Shown here: one piece after another, positions 60,678-64,000 of the stretch
How positions within the stretch are numbered: position 1 is the stretch's first letter
How the letters are laid out: every line of letters begins with the position of its first letter
The notes under the pieces: generated by a model
The model's input: only the letters and a program-made list of their open reading frames with translations
The model's database searches: none
Told to the model about the DNA's origin: nothing
Source of the DNA: Flagellimonas sp. CMM7
GTDB taxonomy: Bacteria > Bacteroidota > Bacteroidia > Flavobacteriales > Flavobacteriaceae
DNA: 64,000 nt
Reading direction: 5' to 3'
NCBI RefSeq assembly: GCF_021390195.1
Contig: NZ_CP090003.1
Location: forward strand, 1,538,001-1,602,000
Made by a program: the position numbers and the translations under genes

Positions 60678-62069
60678 ATGCGGACCCTTTTAATAATTTT
60701 GATTTTTGGTTGTTCTTTATTTCTGGGCTGCAGAAATGGACAGAAAGAAGAACTTATCATTGAGGTCAAAACTTTTGCGCCAGATTATTTAGAATATCCA
60801 AATAATCAGGTTCAAATTCCAGATTCTCTTCAAAATGAGTTTATTGAAAATTTCTTTGTCCCATGGGAATCTACCCCTGAGAAACTTCTTGCCTCTTTAG
60901 ATACATTTCCTGGAAGAGAAATAACTTATTTAGAAAAATATCTTGATGATGACGAATGGTATGGGGAGAACAAGAAACCCCATGCATCATGGCAACGAGA
61001 AGAAATTGTGAATAATATCAACACTGATAATTTTCCCAACTTTCTGCAAAAAGGAATTGTTATAGCGCATACCGATTTGAGAAGAATCCCAACAAACCGG
61101 CCAGGTTTTGACAAGTACTCAAAGGCCGGTGAGGGTTATCCATTTGATTATTTTCAGGAAACAAATTTGTGGGCCAACACGCCATTAATGATGCTTCACA
61201 TTTCAAATGACAAGCAATGGTGTTATGTCATCAGTCCTTATTATAAAGGTTGGGTATCGATGCACGATGTTGCACTGGTAGATGAAGATTTTATTGAGCA
61301 ATGGTCAAAAGATGGTTTCTGTATGCCTTTATCAGACCGTGTTAACTTGGCCAATACTGTTTCCAACTATGCGATTAATACCAAAATGGGAATGGTGTTG
61401 CCTTATGAAAAAAACTCAAATAACCCACACCAGATCTCCGTATACTATGCTAACGCCGATGAAAACCAAAATGCCCAAATTCTAATGGCAGAGATAGCTA
61501 GAAATAGCGTTGCGTTAAATGGCTTTGCGTTCAATGAAGCCAATATTAAGCCATTGGTTTCTAATTTAATCGGAAGGCCCTATGGGTGGGGAGGAAACTT
61601 AGAGAACAGGGATTGCTCTTCCCTGATTCGCGATTTATTAGGTACTTACCGAGTTTGGGTACCCAGGGACTCCAAAGATCAAATAGAGATAGGCCATAAA
61701 TATGAATTTCCAAACATGGCAGAGGAAAAGGTGAAGTTAATAAAGGAAAAAGGAGTTCCGTTTTTAACCATTTTGAGAAAGAAGGGACACAATATGCTAT
61801 ATGTTGGTATTTCCCCAACAGGAGAACCCCTAATTCTACATGCCATTTGGGGGCTGAAAACGTCTTACTCCAATACACAGCTGGCAAATTTTCTCGATAC
61901 TTACCCAATAGAGGGCATACACAAAGATGAGGATGGTAAACTAAAAGGGAGACATATCATAGGGGAAGCTGTCATTACAACCATAAATATTGGTGCTGGA
62001 AACAATGATGTTACCACGCCCCTGATTGATGAAATCTATGCGATGACCAACATTTTTGAACTCGATTGA
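60678..62069 (+). CDS. SH3-domain and NlpC/P60 cell-wall peptidase lipoprotein
   Basis: 463 residues with a lipobox (FLGC, about residue 18). SH3b-type domains come first (about 70-270), then an NlpC/P60 domain (from about 285) with catalytic Cys in the segment GGNLENRDCSSLIRDLLG and His in PLILHAIWG. Such enzymes cleave gamma-D-glutamyl bonds of cell-wall peptides. It may work with the gamma-glutamyltransferase upstream in peptide recycling, but that is inference. A bidirectional terminator follows at 62155-62193. Confidence 0.85.
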   Translation: MRTLLIILIFGCSLFLGCRNGQKEELIIEVKTFAPDYLEYPNNQVQIPDSLQNEFIENFFVPWESTPEKLLASLDTFPGREITYLEKYLDDDEWYGENKKPHASWQREEIVNNINTDNFPNFLQKGIVIAHTDLRRIPTNRPGFDKYSKAGEGYPFDYFQETNLWANTPLMMLHISNDKQWCYVISPYYKGWVSMHDVALVDEDFIEQWSKDGFCMPLSDRVNLANTVSNYAINTKMGMVLPYEKNSNNPHQISVYYANADENQNAQILMAEIARNSVALNGFAFNEANIKPLVSNLIGRPYGWGGNLENRDCSSLIRDLLGTYRVWVPRDSKDQIEIGHKYEFPNMAEEKVKLIKEKGVPFLTILRKKGHNMLYVGISPTGEPLILHAIWGLKTSYSNTQLANFLDTYPIEGIHKDEDGKLKGRHIIGEAVITTINIGAGNNDVTTPLIDEIYAMTNIFELD

Positions 62070-62154
62070 CAAATTATGAACGGTAGATTTAGATAAGGTT
62101 TGAGTCGTATACAGCACCTCAAAATCAGAATCGTTTCAAGGCATTGTGCAAATA

Positions 62155-62193
62155 AAAAAGGCCTCTCCCTGAAAACTAGAATGAGACCTTTTT
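62155..62193. terminator. Bidirectional terminator between convergent genes
   Basis: AAAAAGG-C-CTC and GAG-A-CCTTTTT form a stem with one mismatch, with T runs or A runs outside both sides. It lies between the stop codons of the NlpC/P60 gene (62069) and the lipoprotein (62226). Confidence 0.75.
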
Positions 62194-62225
62194 ACCTTTA
62201 TAACAAGACAAAGAATTGTTGCCTA

Positions 62226-63038
62226 CTATTCTGTAAGAGTCACTGTTCTGGTCACTTTATTAAATGGCCCTGGAATTAGATTTCCTTCGGCATCCACTAA
62301 CTCCAACGAAATGGTAACCTCACCCATTGGCAATCCTTTAAGCACATGCGGAGCCCATTCGGAAATCATAAACTCCTCACCATTTACAGTAGCTTTCACC
62401 TTATTCCCATCTTCTGAGAGGGTGGTATTCAGTACAAAAAAGTCCAACAGCAAGTTCTCTGTGTCCTTGCCAGTATATGTTCCCTTAGGTCGACTATAAA
62501 TTAAAGTAGGTGCCTCCATGTCCAATCCCAAGGAGTCCATGGCATTGGGGCCTATTTCGAGTTTCTTCACGACAACGGAGTTTTCATTCTTAACCGATTC
62601 ATGGTACGACCGGCTTAAAAAGGCCACCAAATGGTGCACTCCATCGGGTATCTCCTTGGCGAAGGCAGGTTCGTAGTGAGCAGAATACGGCTGGTTGTTC
62701 AAAATAAAGTGGATGTGCTGTCCTTTCCCAGAGTTGGCCAAACGTTCGGCATTCGGACCTTCGGTCTGTGCGCCCAACTCGTAGTTGTTCATTGTAAAGA
62801 TAAAGTCCACTTCCCCACCTTTGGCAATGGTCATACTCTTGGGCACCTCCAGTTGCAAAACGGCATAGGCATAGGCTGGGGACCCTCCCAATTTTTCTAA
62901 GGTGATTTTTGGTTGTTCAGTCTGGACAGGCACTTGCTCTTCAGCTTGCTCGGTATTTTCCTTTTTTTGTTTGCAAGAGACCACTATAAGCATTGTTAAA
63001 AGCATTGTGGCAAGTAAATTGGGTGTTTTCATTTTCAT
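62226..63038 (-). CDS. Uncharacterised lipoprotein with repeated beta domains
   Basis: 270 residues: lipobox with Cys about 22 (VVSC) and a Glu/Gln-rich linker, followed by two beta-rich halves. The segments GPNAERLANSGKGQHIHFILNN and EIPDGVHHLVAFLSRSYHES contain several His and resemble phosphopeptide-binding-like or cupredoxin-related secreted domains of Bacteroidota, but I cannot assign it. It follows the last gene on the same strand after 30 bp and probably shares its operon. Confidence 0.6.
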   Translation of the reverse strand: MKMKTPNLLATMLLTMLIVVSCKQKKENTEQAEEQVPVQTEQPKITLEKLGGSPAYAYAVLQLEVPKSMTIAKGGEVDFIFTMNNYELGAQTEGPNAERLANSGKGQHIHFILNNQPYSAHYEPAFAKEIPDGVHHLVAFLSRSYHESVKNENSVVVKKLEIGPNAMDSLGLDMEAPTLIYSRPKGTYTGKDTENLLLDFFVLNTTLSEDGNKVKATVNGEEFMISEWAPHVLKGLPMGEVTISLELVDAEGNLIPGPFNKVTRTVTLTE

Positions 63039-63068
63039 TTCTTTCGTTTTAAAGGGTTATTAATTGTT

Positions 63069-64000
63069 TTAAGGTTGATTTTTATACAAGTTCTCAAAGT
63101 TCCATATTGATTTTGTCCCAAGGTTGGTAATAGTTAGATTCCCTAAATGAGTCACACTATTATCCTCCGTATTTAACCCGCATTTAATTTGGGTGATTCT
63201 ACTAAATTCAATGGCAGTTGAAGGGGTTATGGTAATAGACACATCTCCACCTGCAATGGTAAGGGTTCTTCCTTCTTTTTTCAATAGGCTACACCCCAAA
63301 TGTCTCATTTCTTGAGAGATCCGTTCATAGTCTTGTGGGGTACACGTTATGGAAATTTGCTTTATCCTTTCAAAAAGGTGTTCTTTTTTATATGATTTCT
63401 TTAAAAATGCTTCTCGAGAATAATTATCATGTGTTTCATGAAACAAACTATCCAGAAATGCTGGGTTGTAGAAGGCGTACCATGTTTGGACCGAAGTTCC
63501 CTTGCTCGGGGAATAAAAGGCCTTGAACCAGATGGCTTCCTTTTCTCCAATACTCATATCCACAGTTTCTGAAGCACTTAAATAAGGTGTTCCAGATTGT
63601 TTCAATTTGGGTGCTACACCCATATGGAAATGCTCACCTCCATTACGGAGCGAAAAACCAACTCCACTTTTACCGACGGGTTCTTGGAATTTGTTATTGG
63701 GCCCAAGAAGTTCAATGTAATGTTCATGTCCTCTGAGGTAGCATGAGGTCGTCTTTTCATCAATAGATTCAAAATTTGGCAACCCTTTGTCCAACGAAGC
63801 ATACGTATTTATCCAAGAATCTTCACGAGTAAATTGTGCGTATGAAACACTATCCAAAACTACGTATAGATGGTCAAAAAGTACTTCAGATACGTCTTTA
63901 CCAAAAAGAACATCAACCTTTTCATGATCGATGGTGGTTATTGGTATTGAAGACCGATCCTCTTTACAGGATAACAATACAAGTAAAAAAAATGATGATA
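63069..64000 (-). CDS. DUF5829-like lipoprotein (5' end cut by window edge)
   Basis: The frame stays open to base 64000, so the true start lies outside. A TTG at 63977 is not the start. The N-terminal hydrophobic stretch FFLLVLLSC is a lipoprotein signal with lipobox. The body (SEVLFDHLYVVLDSVSYAQF, SCYLRGHEHYIELLGPNN, VGFSLRNGGEHFHMG) matches the DUF5829 type. The function is unknown. It is followed by another lipoprotein on the same strand. Confidence 0.7.
   Translation of the reverse strand, partial: SSFFLLVLLSCKEDRSSIPITTIDHEKVDVLFGKDVSEVLFDHLYVVLDSVSYAQFTREDSWINTYASLDKGLPNFESIDEKTTSCYLRGHEHYIELLGPNNKFQEPVGKSGVGFSLRNGGEHFHMGVAPKLKQSGTPYLSASETVDMSIGEKEAIWFKAFYSPSKGTSVQTWYAFYNPAFLDSLFHETHDNYSREAFLKKSYKKEHLFERIKQISITCTPQDYERISQEMRHLGCSLLKKEGRTLTIAGGDVSITITPSTAIEFSRITQIKCGLNTEDNSVTHLGNLTITNLGTKSIWNFENLYKNQP

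Noticed and set aside
1..64000. CRISPR arrays, insertion sequences, phage genes or known defence systems
   Set aside because: No regular spaced repeats, transposase motifs, phage structural proteins or defence domains were seen in the window.

Overview
The window looks like chromosomal DNA of a marine-type member of the Bacteroidota, most likely Flavobacteriaceae. The AT-rich intergenic regions, the lack of Shine-Dalgarno sequences, TTG-N16/17-TAnnTTTG promoters, many lipoproteins and families such as DUF5916, DUF6702, DUF4202 and IntDOT-type integrases all point that way. No species can be named from the sequence alone.

Layout. (1) 1-6381: chromosomal flank with a truncated serine hydrolase, small secreted NTF2-like proteins, a lipoprotein, an AraC regulator and an Ig-like lipoprotein. 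(2) 6416-29357: a candidate integrative and mobilizable element of about 23 kb. Its right end lies in the 3' part of a tRNA-Arg(CCU) gene (29337-29408). Its left end is an 18-bp direct copy of that tRNA end (6416-6433). A tyrosine integrase sits beside the tRNA, a MobC/MobA-type mobilization module sits at the other end, and a second 21-bp direct repeat lies just inside both ends. The cargo is a complete nitrate assimilation system. A minus-strand operon carries nirB, nirD, a DUF4202 gene, a NarX-like sensor kinase, a siroheme synthase and a DUF7009 gene. A plus-strand series carries the SUMT methyltransferase, nrtA, nrtB, two nrt ATPases, an outer-membrane porin, a NarL-type regulator, a fused nitrate reductase and a rubredoxin-fused protein. 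Palindromic TACGTA motifs cluster in the three intergenic promoter regions.

(3) 29457-37102: a sulfur/persulfide cluster with a split YeeE/YedE transporter, rhodaneses, a persulfide-dioxygenase-like MBL protein, SulP, an HMA protein and a Crp/Fnr regulator. It carries a recurring GTAAC-N4-GTTAC operator candidate. (4) 37230-43773: a LysR regulator, a DUF5916 barrel protein, a sugar-dehydrogenase-like lipoprotein and NADP isocitrate dehydrogenase.

(5) 44146-48577: a zinc-homeostasis locus with folE, a MerC-like protein, a LolCDE/MacB-like ABC pair with a His-rich loop, two Cys-motif secreted proteins and a Fur/Zur regulator. It is built around a perfect 31-bp palindrome that overlaps two divergent promoters. 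(6) 48677-55443: a PhoX-like protein, a HupE/DUF6702 pair, a dipeptidase, an M20 deacylase and a YfcC carrier. (7) 55513-58743: a second operon under the same type of zinc palindrome, encoding a COG0523 GTPase, a DinB-like exported protein, an LCIB-type carbonic-anhydrase-like protein and an unknown protein. (8) 58817-64000: gamma-glutamyltransferase, an SH3/NlpC-P60 peptidase and two lipoproteins, the last cut by the window edge.

Working model (inference): nitrate enters through the porin and the NrtABCD-type importer. The fused NADH-nitrate reductase makes nitrite, and NirBD with siroheme made by SUMT and the Met8-like enzyme makes ammonium. The kinase and response regulator switch the system on through the TACGTA promoters. 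The whole pathway may move as one mobilizable unit. Independently, two separate zinc-starvation operons are tied together by one operator sequence.
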